Shown one piece after another: positions 1 to 9,679 of a stretch of DNA of 16,482 nt. A program made the translations under genes and the position numbers. Position 1 is the stretch's first letter. Each line of letters opens with the position of its first letter. The stretch is from Saccoglossus kowalevskii (taxonomy: Eukaryota; Hemichordata; Enteropneusta; Harrimaniidae): the NCBI RefSeq assembly GCF_000003605.2, contig NW_003124902.1:411695-428176 (forward strand). The letters run 5' to 3'. The notes beneath the pieces are model-generated. The model made no database searches. It saw nothing but the letters and a program-made list of their open reading frames with translations, and was not told the origin of the DNA.

Positions 1-2354
1 AAAATGCCTTGTTTTATACTGCAGTATACCATAAAACACGTTTTTAATTTTAGATAGGAGATAATTCAAGTAGCATTCTGGAATACAAGAAAGTTGTTTT
101 AACTATTTGAAATTATTAAATTGTAAATATAGTGTTTAAAGTTTACCTATTGTTGAATTATCACATTAGATAATATAAAGTAATTGAAAATGTAATTTTT
201 AAACAGCAACTATATTTATTTGAATATTTCATCAGGTGGAAAATGTCTGCCCATCTGTATTCGAGAGGGAGGATCAGACCTCAAGAGGGCGCTATACTGA
301 CTGCATGACATGACTGGCCCTAAACTATTTGAACAATCAAAATTTTGAAAGTTCAAATCTGGGTCAATAAGAAATATGATGTTCGGGATAACGGGCAATT
401 AAAAATATCTGTTTTATGCAATATCCATTTGTTTTTGCGTTGCTCTGATGAAAAACGTGTTTTGCGGTTTTCTTTCATTTTTGGACTATTTAATGCCATG
501 AGATTTGTAACATATGCAGATAACAGTGATGAAACAATTAAAAAATCTGAATGTCTAGAATAGATTAAGATTATGTTCATTCCAAAATGACTGAAACGTA
601 GTGGAGCAACCATTAGACATTTCTCATTGTACATTTTATTAATCGTTGAATTCCCGTGACATTGTTTAATACGTCAATGCCTCTGAACCTGTCGTATGCA
701 TTTGTGATGGGACTTCGATTAATTGAGTATTGTATAAAGGTCGATCTGATTTGAATGTTATTTTATTTTTACATTTATGTTTGGAAACCTCATCACAAGT
801 GTATTTTTTTCTATGCGGTCATAAGAAGTTCGAAATTACACACATCTATGAATATATAAACGATTGTAACTCAAACTACTTACACTATGGCTGGGCACTG
901 TAGCAACACTTTGTAGGTTTTTCTACTAAACAGGACATGTTTTTATGTTGATGCCGTATGTACCCTACTATTTTGAAATTTGCAATGTCGCAATCTCGGC
1001 TTAAACTCTTCAAATACATAATTCTGATCATCCGTTTGTCGCTATTTTGAATAATCGACAAATGAGTAAATCTCAGTCAATTGTTTCTCAAGAGTACTTT
1101 AATTGATGAACTCTGTATCTTGGGTGTAGAATATGTGGCTCGGTCGTTTTATGAGAAAAAATGATGTGTATAATTTATGAGATTTCACGGGCATCTTTGA
1201 TTTTCGTCAAAAGGTCAATAATTTGGACAATTTGTTTTTCATATGTTGTTACATAACTTATATGTTAAAATGAATTTGAATTAAAAAATGTAAAAACAAA
1301 TGTGCTTAAGGCAAGTTGTTGTATTTAAGGCCAAACTTCCTGTTTTGAGAGGTTTATATCCAATTTTGTAAGTAGTATTCTAATTGTGAAATGATTGTAT
1401 TAAATTTACATATAACCGAAAGTGCTCAATATTCAGTTGGTTCTGACATTAGCTACATCGAAATCAAAATTGGCTATTAGCCTGGCACGAACGGCATAAC
1501 GACTTGAACAAACTATTGTGGTTGTGTGTTGCAACATTAAATTAACACAAAGGGTAATGCCATAGCTTAGCTTTTCTTTTATGCTATTTACAATACAAGT
1601 ACATGATATCAAACATAATTAAACATATTACACTTATATAATGAATAATCAAATTTAAATATACAACAAAAATCATATTTGCCAAAATCGTCTGATTTGC
1701 ACGGTTCCATTTAACCGGCCATATGTAGTCTTCTCTACGTGCATGATTGTTGGCGGTAAAGCTGTATCTGACCTCTGCTAAATTGAATCCTACCTAGGAC
1801 AGTAACTGATTTTATTGAATGTCACCAAGTATGACGAAAACAACCCCATTAGTAAATTCTAACACATCATAAGTGTCGACATATTGGATCTGGCCTTCCT
1901 CAGAATCTCCTGCAATGCCAATCCTTAAATATTTAAAGCCTCTGCAAGAGCTATGTCCTTTGTGTCTGAAGCAATGACATGCGATATCAAAAACCTAACC
2001 ATACGCCGGATCTTTCTACCCGAAATGGTATCCATTATAAACTAGCCAAACTGGCGGCCTGTTTGATTATTTACGAATAACCTACAAGAAAGCCAAATAT
2101 TGTAAAATATACATACGACACAATACCACAATACTCATATATGGATTGATATGAATTTGAATTACTGTTGTAATCAAGAGATTGCACATTAAATGATCGA
2201 TATAGAATGTATTTTCATATACGAGGTACACTTATATCTTCAGTACACAACGTTTTCAAAAGAACCCATAATGTGATGAAAACTCTATGGCTATAGTTTT
2301 ATAAAATTTGATTAATAGGATTCTACCAAGATGTATATTAATATTACTTGAACT
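1..2354. other. Intergenic, no recognised gene
   Basis: This AT-rich stretch is full of stops in all frames. The open frames in it (for example 345-563 on the plus strand, 353-634 and 216-398 on the minus strand) are short, overlap one another on opposite strands and resemble nothing I recognise. No RNA gene or tandem array was seen. The one stretch that reads more like protein, 1812-1994 on the minus strand, is listed separately. Confidence 0.6.
1812..1994 (-). other. Unassigned open stretch, possible exon or gene fragment
   Basis: The minus strand stays open for about 60 codons between an in-frame TAG (1995-1997) and a TAA (1812-1814). There is no ATG near the start, so if it is real it is an exon or a relic. 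The translation is unlike AT-rich noise: it is rich in Gly, Asp and Glu, has an early Cys-His-Cys cluster (ACHCFRHKGHSSC), and later reads RIGIAGDSEEGQIQYVDTYD. A possible splice acceptor (cattgcttcag) lies inside it at about 1967. An AATAAA on the minus strand overlaps the stop codon, as could happen in a last exon. I do not recognise the family. It lies downstream of the sulfotransferase gene on the same strand, separated by the TTAA-flanked element, and nothing links the two. It could be chance. Confidence 0.3.
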
Positions 2355-3205
2355 TTAAGGTAGAGATGCAAGTTCGTGGGTACTTGGGTGTGATATTTGT
2401 TTTTTGCTTTTTATCATCCAAACAGTCTTGGCTATAGACTGTTAACATTTTGTAGAATTGTGAATAGTGGAACATACTCAAAAAACGATTTTAAAATATA
2501 GATGACAGGTGCAAACATTCTTTCTTTTGAATTCTTAGCAAAATCTCCATATTATGCAATATATTTGACTTTTAACAAAACATAATACATTTATATTTGG
2601 AACAGTTACAGCCATTTTAATTATGAGCATTAGCAAACTTCTTGCTGAGTCAATTGTTATGCAAATTAGCAATTATATCAGCTTCCTTTTAGTGCACATC
2701 CCAAAAAATAGCTCCCAAACGCTTTGACCTTTCGTTTTGAAATTTTCACAAATGATTGACAATGTGTTTATCTTCAAAACGCCGTCGGGGCATTGTTTTT
2801 GGTTGAACAGTGTTACAACAATCGTACAGATAACTAGCCTGGGTATTAATATGTGCATAAACTTGAAGTAGTGAAATTTGGGCTGCCGCCTTGCAAAATT
2901 GACAACTGGTAGACAGTTTTCAAGACGGCACTTTCTTCATAATAAACAGATGTACCCATAAACTAATTTTGCCAGGAAACAGAAGCATGGTTTAGGAGCT
3001 AGTTTTTTAAAAATCACTTTTGACCAAAAAAACACATTTTTGTGCATATTTAAAACTACAGTGACCATAAAAAATACTAGCAACATTTTAAAATTCATAC
3101 AATAATCTTTCCGAAAATATATAGTTTTGTGGACAAAGGTGGTCATCTTGGTTTCCTAATTAACTAATTAAAATACCTGTCAGGTAAACTGCATCTCTAC
3201 CTTAA
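2355..3205. mobile_element. TTAA-flanked, MITE-like non-autonomous element
   Basis: The 12 bases GGTAGAGATGCA at 2359-2370 recur exactly in inverted orientation at 3190-3201. Each copy is bounded on the outside by TTAA (2355-2358 and 3202-3205), so the element is 843 bp with a 4-bp TTAA target duplication. TTAA targets are known for the piggyBac and Kolobok superfamilies; which applies here cannot be told from 12 bases. The interior is AT-rich and has only short minus-strand frames (2673-2858, 2937-3146) that look like nothing known, so it would depend on a transposase elsewhere. It sits six bases beyond the sulfotransferase stop codon, so it probably forms part of that gene's 3' UTR. Confidence 0.6.
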
Positions 3206-3211
3206 ATGCAT

Positions 3212-4033
3212 TTAATTGTCAGTATGTTTTGTCACTATTTTAGGGGGACTATAACCAAATATCTCATAATCTAAGTGGTAGTATTCCACTAATTGCTTCT
3301 TCATTTGCCATGGCAATGTTTGAAAGGTTTGGTCAAATTGTTCGTTTCCTTTTCGTTTGTGAACATATGGAAAAACCACAACGTTGTTAATTCCGAGTAC
3401 TTTGAGAGCAAACGGTCCATCCTGAGCTAACATCTCAATGTGTCCGATGAATGTATAATTCATTTTACATATATAAGAAATTAAATATTGTGGCAACCAA
3501 TGCCATCTCCTCAATGGCAAAAGTGTTAGACCATTTGAAATGACAATTTGTGCAAACTCCTTGAAGGTTATGTTCAGTCTTCCGTGTTGTTGTGTATTTT
3601 TGCTTTTTGGATTTTGTTTTCTAATATCAAGAATCATAGATCTATATAACTTTTCATATAATGCTGATAATCGTGCAGAAATATGAAATTTACTATAATA
3701 ACAAGAAACCAATCTTTCCAGTGGATCACGGACAAAAAGCACTTCTGTGTATTGTTTTAACTTCTGTAGTGATTGACAAGTAAGCATATTCGTCCCATTA
3801 CCAATTTTGCATGTTTTACCAGTATTATTTAGAACTCTTTGCCACATAGTAGATCCCACCTTGGGCACGAGTTGGAACATAAACTTATATTTTTCAGCGA
3901 AGAAAACAGATGCCCTCAATGTGCTATTATATGTTACATTGTAACGTATGCACGATTGTCTTGCATGTGTTATTCTGTCTTGGTTCGATAATATAGGACT
4001 GTATGTGTCATTGGTATTATTTCTTTCCCATTT
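3212..4033 (-). CDS. Sulfotransferase exon 3 (whole catalytic domain)
   Basis: This exon encodes 273 residues holding both PAPS-binding motifs. The open frame continues upstream to 4054, but that part (ICLLFQ) is the polypyrimidine tract and TTTCAG of a splice acceptor and has no ATG. The exon therefore begins at 4033 with AAA TGG GAA (Lys-Trp-Glu) in phase 0. Sequons NNT, NDT, NVT, NST, NGT, NIT and NYT are spread along it, as expected for a lumenal glycoprotein. Confidence 0.9.
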   Translation of the reverse strand, partial: KWERNNTNDTYSPILSNQDRITHARQSCIRYNVTYNSTLRASVFFAEKYKFMFQLVPKVGSTMWQRVLNNTGKTCKIGNGTNMLTCQSLQKLKQYTEVLFVRDPLERLVSCYYSKFHISARLSALYEKLYRSMILDIRKQNPKSKNTQQHGRLNITFKEFAQIVISNGLTLLPLRRWHWLPQYLISYICKMNYTFIGHIEMLAQDGPFALKVLGINNVVVFPYVHKRKGNEQFDQTFQTLPWQMKKQLVEYYHLDYEIFGYSPPKIVTKHTDN

Positions 4034-6144
4034 CTGAAACAATAAACATATCAAATAAATCAGTATTTAAAAACAAATAAAGTAAGGCTTGCTAGCTATC
4101 AACATTAATCACACAATAGCAAAGTATCTGTTTAAAAATCCTGATCATGCATCACATTGAAGTCAATTTAGAATACACAATATATATTGATCTGAATAGA
4201 TTGCAAATCGTTAATTCTGTTTTATTTTAAAAGCATATTTGACATTTCTGATCCATGTTTAATCATAAACTGAATTAAGTATAAATGTATATCTATATTT
4301 ACCGATCACAAATTAGTGTAGTTGTATTTGTTGATATAAAACATTTATAAATAATTTTTCAGTAACAAAACTATCAAGAAAAACGCATTTAGTTCACGAT
4401 TTAGTTTTTACGTACGTGCGCTACTCCATCAGGTTTTCTTGCTGTGATAATGCGCCCATTTATGTTCCAACCTGAAAACATATTTATTCATGGTCATAGG
4501 TATGAATACGTCATATATGAAAGTAGAACTAACGTTTAGACGTTCAGATTAAACGTTGTTGTTAAACTTGTACGACTATGCATGTAATCCAGTGGGGTCC
4601 TCTAAATGTTCCTTTGTAAGGAAGCAATAAAACCTAAAACTACCTAAATAATTATATTGTGTTATATTTATTATTAACTTCAAGCGGCAGTAGACTTTTT
4701 TGGAATGGACTTATATCATTATATCACTATGAGTGAATTGTAGATGTAGTGTATGGTCTAAAATTGTTGGAAAGAAATAAATGTTTTACCTTGTATTGTA
4801 TTATCCAAACTTGTGGGAGTGAGTGAAAAAGAGTGAGAGAAAAGTGAGAACACCGACGAAAAATATGCAATTTATATTATATACAGACTTTACTATTACT
4901 ATCATAAAAGAATTCATATTGTTACCCGCTATACGTCACATGTATTTGCATATGCCATACTACCCCATTATTATGACGTAATATTAAATAAAATTATTCC
5001 ATAAAGTCGTGCATGCCGTTAACCAAGGATTAGTATGAAATTATGTGAATCATGGTTAGCGCAAGTCATATAAATAGCGATTTAACATAAATTAAACAAG
5101 CATCTATAAAAACAAACACTTCTGAATGTTAAGACCGATCTATCGTCACAAAATCTTTGGTACTGATAAAAGAAGATATCATTAGAAATGTTTTACTAAA
5201 TTCGATATTTCGTCAAACAAATTTTAGAAACAGTTTATTTGTTCGAATTCTGTCCAAATTTTGTCACCATGTCTTAAATACGTAATATTTTGATGCCAGA
5301 GTAATGGTAAAAGTTGTATGGTTCACGTTTTTCTCAACATTTTAATACACAACCTTGTTTACAGTAAACTAATATAAAACACTATTTTAAATAGATATTT
5401 TCCAATATCGTACGTATTTCTTCCTTTAAAATATGTTTTTTTTTCAATTAATATGTCATAGCTGAATATTCAATGTGTCCTACTGTTTATGTTCTCTTCC
5501 AGTGACAGGGTTGCCTAATAACTTAATGCATACGATTCTCCCCAAAGTATTAAAAAAAGTGCAAGTATTCGTAGTTACAACGTATGAAATGACGTTATAC
5601 AACTGGATAGCAATATGTACCCTAATGATAACGTTAAATCGTCAACATTATATTTTGTCAACTACAGTATCACTGGTAAATAACATTTAGTCTGCAAACT
5701 TGAGAAACGTGGCTCGTAAACATATCCACACCTACTATTTTTTATTATTAGATATAGAGATACCAATTTCCTAACTTGAATTCAAACTGTTCTTTACAAC
5801 TGTATCCATAGCAGCCGAGAAATCTGCCATCTGCTTGTTGTTAGTGTTTTGTCCGATACCTGAGTAGTTAGAACATTATTACTATCTTTTAGTTTCTACA
5901 TTGTACTGCTCTCTGAGTTGCCTGTGACCGTTCTACTTGAAATTTCACATTGGTTTATCTGGTGTATCAAACAACGCTTTTAAAACATGTATCCGAATAT
6001 AATGGTTAAAGAGCTGACTACTTAATATATATAAATTTCACCTGGAGACACATTATTACTATACCTGGGGGATATCGCAAATATTGCCAACAATAATGAT
6101 AGTAGTACCAGCGGTAAATATCGCACTGCTCCCATCGTGGCCAT
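3212..6144 (-). CDS. Carbohydrate sulfotransferase (CHST8-14 / HNK-1 type), three-exon model
   Basis: The product is predicted to move sulfate from PAPS to a hydroxyl of a glycan, such as a chondroitin- or dermatan-type chain or an N-glycan, in the Golgi lumen. The model joins 6144-6042, 4471-4416 and 4033-3212 for 326 residues; vertebrate relatives such as CHST11 are about 350. Residues 10-25 form a hydrophobic signal anchor (LPLVLLSLLLAIFAI). A short stem follows with several N-glycosylation sequons. The 5'-phosphosulfate loop is at about 108-121 (LVPKVGSTMWQRVL, usual form PKVGCTxWKR), the 3'-phosphate motif at about 151-169 (VLFVRDPLERLVSCYYSKF), and a C-terminal YTFIGHIEML matches the family's D-F/Y-V-G-K-Y-E segment. 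Intron phases agree (1 then 0), and the introns are GTGAAA..TTTTCAG and GTACGT..TTTCAG. The frame is intact to the TAA at 3212-3214. The exact acceptor sugar cannot be told. Confidence 0.87.
4416..4471 (-). CDS. Sulfotransferase exon 2 (stem region)
   Basis: This is a 56-bp exon between an acceptor (ttttcag, minus strand, ending at 4472) and a donor (GTACGT at 4415-4410). It is open in the one frame that links the flanking exons: phase 1 in, phase 0 out. It adds Gly plus WNINGRIITARKPDGVAH to the stem between membrane anchor and catalytic domain. It is too short to show up as a standalone open frame, and the phase match is the main evidence. Confidence 0.6.
4472..6041 (-). other. Sulfotransferase intron 1
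   Basis: This 1.57-kb AT-rich intron starts with GTGAAA and ends with TTTTCAG in the minus sense. A possible cassette exon lies within it: after an acceptor ending at 5860, the minus strand stays open from 5859 in the frame that exon 1 would supply (IGQNTNNKQMADFSAAMDTV). Its only frame-keeping donor (A/GTTTGA near 5783) is weak, so I left it out of the model. The plus-strand open frame 5475-5690 is not recognised. A GA-rich patch is at about 4812-4850. Confidence 0.5.
6042..6144 (-). CDS. Sulfotransferase exon 1 (start codon and signal anchor)
   Basis: ATG at 6144-6142 opens 34 codons and one extra base, ending at a CCAG/GTGAAA donor. The peptide begins MATMGAVRY and then has a strongly hydrophobic run of about 15 residues followed by a basic residue and sequon-like Asn residues, which is typical of a type II Golgi anchor. 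The phase (1) fits exon 2 directly. An earlier donor, CCCAG/GTATAG, would leave exon 2 in a frame with a stop. A second ATG at codon 4 could also serve as start. A (TA)9 tract lies about 10 bases upstream. Confidence 0.6.
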
Positions 6145-6154
6145 TTGAAGACTG

Positions 6155-6172
6155 ATATATATATATATATAT
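6155..6172. repeat. (AT)9 microsatellite
   Basis: Nine AT dinucleotides lie just upstream of the proposed sulfotransferase start codon on the minus strand. The tract is low complexity; whether it acts as a TATA-type element is unknown. Confidence 0.85.
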
Positions 6173-6451
6173 TGAACAAATGGCTAATGCAAGCCTACCA
6201 ATCTCATTAGATTATGAGGCCATGATACCCTTGACTATCGAAAAGGATGGCAAGCTACAGGGTCTTAAGTTCATAAATAATATACTATGTAGCAGATGGG
6301 TTATTATTTTTTCCAAACATTATGTGTGCATTCGTTATATTATAATTAATCACAACTATGTGCATTCGATATGTTTTTACCACAGTCAGATGGTGTACAA
6401 GTGTTAATAATGTTGGTCAAATTGATAATTTGGTCGTGGTATTTTTTTGCC

Positions 6452-6698
6452 GGATTTTTATGAATCTGAAAAACGCGTTACTCAACTTGTCTCCTTTTTA
6501 GCTTTATGTCGTATCCTAGATGGTGGTCCCATATAGTGAATATTGCATTTGGTTTATTATCTCTTATACGCCAGCTGACTGTGGTTTTATCATTGTAAAA
6601 TGGTGAATATACATAATATAATGGTGTTTAATCGTAATAACATAACGAATGTACATAATATAAGTTGAGAAACGCATTTTTCAGATTCCTACAAATAC
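6452..6698. repeat. Inverted-repeat (hairpin) element, MITE-like
   Basis: The 27 bases at 6462-6488 (starting GAATCTGAAAAACGCG) recur inverted at 6662-6688 with two mismatches. Weaker matching carries the arms outward to about 6452 and 6698, making arms near 37 bp around a spacer of about 170 bp. The spacer has no coding frame. The size and shape suit a small non-autonomous DNA element, but I could not see a convincing target-site duplication. It lies between the sulfotransferase start and the large transposon. Confidence 0.6.
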
Positions 6699-6815
6699 AA
6701 GTGATACGTTTGGGCAACATAGTTTTGTGTGGAAAGATCCTTTGCATACACCTAATTATACGAAGAACATGGAACACTCAATCTGATTAAAATCCGATGT
6801 AGGTATGAGACTCCA

Positions 6816-6836
6816 ATTATTATTATTATTATTATT
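6816..6836. repeat. (ATT)7 microsatellite
   Basis: Seven ATT triplets are found 27 bases outside the left terminal repeat of the large transposon. Simple AT-rich repeats are common beside insertion sites; no further meaning is claimed. Confidence 0.9.
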
Positions 6837-6863
6837 TGTTTATAACTCTTTATATTATAGTTA

Positions 6864-6982
6864 TTTGTATTTTAGTTTGAATATGTCGATTTTTTGGTTA
6901 TCCTTGCCGTTATTCAGTTTTTTAGAAAATCGTGTCCCAGTCGCCTCTAACTACATCTGACTCAATGCTTATACAAATCTCG
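6864..6982 (+). repeat. Left terminal inverted repeat
   Basis: It begins tttgtattttagtttgaata and matches the reverse complement of 16366-16482 at about nine positions in ten, with roughly eight substitutions and two one-base gaps by eye. The stretch gtcgcctctaactacatctg inside it is identical in both copies. Matching stops after atacaaatctcg. Confidence 0.92.
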
Positions 6983-6993
6983 TTCAACGAGAT
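6977..6993. repeat. Short palindrome at the inner edge of the left TIR
   Basis: atctcgttcaacgagat has 8-base arms around one unpaired base and begins in the last bases of the left TIR. The right TIR does not have it; there the TIR edge is followed by a second copy of tacaaatctcg instead. It could be a transposase-binding or structural site, or chance. Confidence 0.5.
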
Positions 6994-7048
6994 CAGTTTT
7001 CAATCAGTTTCAATCACAGTGCCGTTTACAAAAATAGCTGTCTGACTT

Positions 7049-7060
7049 TGCGCATGCGCC
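7049..7060. promoter_or_regulatory. NRF1-type palindrome, candidate helicase promoter
   Basis: TGCGCATGCGCC matches the palindromic binding site of nuclear respiratory factor 1 (consensus YGCGCAYGCGCR) except in the last base. It lies 28 bases upstream of the proposed helicase start codon. Such sites are common in TATA-less animal promoters. The surrounding 60 bases have more CpG than the rest of the region. Confidence 0.45.
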
Positions 7061-7087
7061 AGACTCATCGTTCCTAGTTAGTTTAAG

Positions 7088-7141
7088 ATGGCTGCAAGTA
7101 ATGTTAGAACCGATGTGAAATCAGAGGATTCCGAATTTGAG
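7088..7141 (+). CDS. Candidate first exon of the helicase gene
   Basis: AAGATGG is a good start context. The 18 codons (MAASNVRTDVKSEDSEFE) run straight into a strong donor, GAG/GTAAGT. The exon ends in phase 0, and the next recognisable helicase exon (7661) also opens in phase 0. The peptide is acidic and not recognised. Further small exons may lie in the 519 bases between. Confidence 0.5.
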
Positions 7142-7660
7142 GTAAGTTTTAGTCACTTTTACAAAAACTTAATTATCTTTCGTGAGAAATCACGATTGAT
7201 GTATGTAATTCATTCGAGATAATTCGGATTTCAACTTTGATGACCTTGTATTACCACAAGTGAGGCGGCGTTACTCGATCATGTTAACGAGTCGCATTCG
7301 ACGCAATATAAGCCATACGTGCATGTTGTTTCGACTTCATACTGATACAGTCACCACGATCTATTGCATTATGAGTTAATGTATTACGACCAGGCAATGT
7401 TTTGTGAGTCTATGATAAAGCTATGAATTTCATGTCAGTAATTTTCGTATTTGTATTTAGCCTTTCAACGACATCCCCCACTCCCGTCTTAACAGTTGAA
7501 TGGTCCGAGCGCCTGTGAGGAACAGTAACAATTTTGTCTTCATGCCGTGACTGTGACCTATATGCATGAACAAGTAACGTGAATAATTTATTTGCCGAGT
7601 CAATTTTTTTATTGCGATATATTAAATGTGCATATTTCCCCTTTCTTTAATGTGTGCAAG

Positions 7661-8792
7661 AAGGAGGCATTAACATATCTGTTATCAAAAAACAATGTCC
7701 AAGCCATCCTGCCGACTGGATTTGGCTAAATCACCAATCTACCCATGTATAATTCAGGAACCTGGTTCTGGTTCTGTTATCATAGTTTCTCCTGAGGTTT
7801 TATTAATGAAAGTTCAGGTAAGATTTCCACTCAACATTAAAATCATAGTTTGCCATATGTGTGTTATTTGTTGTAGAAGTTAATGTTAATGAAATTAATG
7901 AAATACGGTTTAAAAGTGGCTTAGCAACTCATTTCATATTTTCTGATAAAATGCGAATATTTTTAATGTAGGATATATGTGAACATATTCCCCCACTACT
8001 GCATGTGTACAGAGCTGTGTTGGTTCATAATAAAATTCTAACAAAATTTCAGTGTACATGTTTTATTAGAGAATTTTGTTTTTCAAAATCAGGAAATGAT
8101 GAATGAATCCTAACTTGCACACGTTTACCTTCAAATGATAATTTCTGTGATCTTTTTTGTAGGGGTGAAAAACTAGATGACAGCCAAAAAGCAGACGAAA
8201 GACCCAACAAAGTGCATTCATAAAATTTGTCTAGCATGTTGGGGAATTACGCTGTTTTACCTGATGTTACAGTCCTTGCACTGACCACAACTGCTTCAAA
8301 GTCCCCACAGTCCCAGTTGAATGACAGTGTCATTACATTATTCCAGATTGCAATACTATAAACATTTGCCCAAATAGGGAACATTGGATTGTCAGTCGTA
8401 AAGACTCCTAGGGACAGTGCATCCATATTTTATTGGATGTTTGACAAAATAAGAGAAGAGAAAGATACTTTCCCACAGACTATTATTTATTGTTCATTAG
8501 CTCTTTGTCATTATTTCAAAGAGGAGTACTCCCAGTCAGTTTTTTATGCGAATGTACTATAGGGAAACTGACAGTATTGTACAAGAATCGCATCCAAAAG
8601 AAATAGCTGAAGTGTCCAACTAAAGTTAAAGATTAATATTCTGCCACACAGCCTTTGGTATGGGCATTTTTGTCAAAATAACTCATGTACTCCATTTAGA
8701 TCCGTCTTTCGATATTGAAAGTTATCATACAGGGGTCGGGTTGAGTTGGTAGAGATGATGAACCATCTCAGCAGTCTTGTTTTATCATGTAA
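7661..8792 (+). pseudogene. RecQ-like SF2 DNA helicase encoded by the transposon, decayed
   Basis: It would have been an ATP-driven 3'-5' DNA unwinding enzyme helping the element to transpose. Motifs appear in the right order but in changing frames. Motif I, QAILPTGFG then KS, is at 7700-7733 and is split by one extra T at 7727. Motif Ia, VIIVSPEVLLMKVQ, is at 7776-7817 and ends at a GTAAGA donor. After an acceptor at 8161-8162, motif III VLALTTTA is at 8272-8295. An open piece at 8389-8562 contains PQTIIYCSLALCHYFKEEY (start of the second RecA domain). Motif V TAFGMG is at 8648-8665, and motif VI QGSG-stop-VGRDDEPS at 8730-8768, where a TGA replaces the first Arg of the usual GRAGRD, probably CGA to TGA. 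No DEAH box was found. At least four frameshifts or stops make it inactive. Confidence 0.85.
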
Positions 8793-9640
8793 ATTAAAAA
8801 TTATATAATATATATATAAGATATAAACTAAGAAATTTTGCATCAAAAACACTGACTAAAAAATAGATGGAATCAATTCCGATCAGACATAGACAAGAAC
8901 AATGAAGTCATCAATAATTATAAAAAAAAACAGAACTGGTATGACAACAAATATAGTACAGCATCATGTCTAAGAAAATACTAATCAACATGTTAAATTA
9001 ATCCATGTGCTGCATTAATCTCATAACGTAAATTGTATGAAATTTGCATTACAAGAGTTGGCAAAAAAATACACTGTGCTTGCAGCCTCTCAGCTGAGAT
9101 AGCTGTGCTGTTAGCAATGCACATCAATAAAAACAATGTAGGTGATTAACATACATATTATGTTAATTATATAAATATATACTATCGACATGTTTTTAAA
9201 ACTGAATCCACAAACAACACATTCATCTGCCCAGGAAGATAATTGTTTCTGGTGTGTCACGTTCTTCCTGAAAACAAACAAACATGGAACTCGGTGAATT
9301 GATAGCGTTGTTGGCCCGATCGTAAACATGCGTGTTGACGGTGACCAATCTGTCAACCTTGAGCGTAGAAAAAGCATCCATACTTCATGAATTCTTAGTT
9401 TAGAAAAGATCGACTAAAAGGAATTTTCAAGTAAAGATCGTGATTGGGATAAAACGATTTGAAGTTGATACCGGATCACAGACGCCGATCCAGAGGCAAA
9501 AAACAACATTGTTGGCAAATGAATTACATGTGCCAGTAAACAGAAATGAAATACAATCACGGCCAAACTGGTTAATGAATGCTACTTGTTATTTTAGACA
9601 ACGATCCATCATCGAAAAAACTGCGTTGTTAATAAGTTGT
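8793..9640. other. Transposon interior, no recognised gene
   Basis: The sequence is AT-rich to about 9180, then has more CpG. Any C-terminal part of the helicase is unrecognisable here. On the minus strand, 9381-9283 reads as an ATG-started open piece (MDAFSTLKVDRLVTVN...). After an acceptor (ttgttttcag) another frame of 9258-9185 includes SWADECVVCGFSF with a CxxC pair. These look more like protein than noise but I cannot assign them. Confidence 0.4.
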
Positions 9641-9679
9641 AGAGGTCCAGATCACGCAAAAGTAGCAGTTGTACGCCTA

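Noticed and set aside
5475-5690. 71-codon plus-strand frame after an acceptor-like tgttctcttccag
   Set aside because: It is inside the proposed sulfotransferase intron on the opposite strand, has no recognisable sequence, and its length is unremarkable.
6180-6407. Plus-strand frame beginning MANASLPISLDYEAMIPLTI
   Set aside because: The first 28 codons look plausible, but the rest is AT-rich hydrophobic noise, no good donor follows, and no family is recognised.
7695-7883. Treating the ATG at 7695 as the start of a separate small protein
   Set aside because: The frame is the downstream half of the helicase exon after a one-base shift, and its tail runs past the GTAAGA donor into the intron.
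8049-8237. 62-residue minus-strand frame
   Set aside because: It lies opposite the helicase exon that begins at 8163 and has no recognisable feature.
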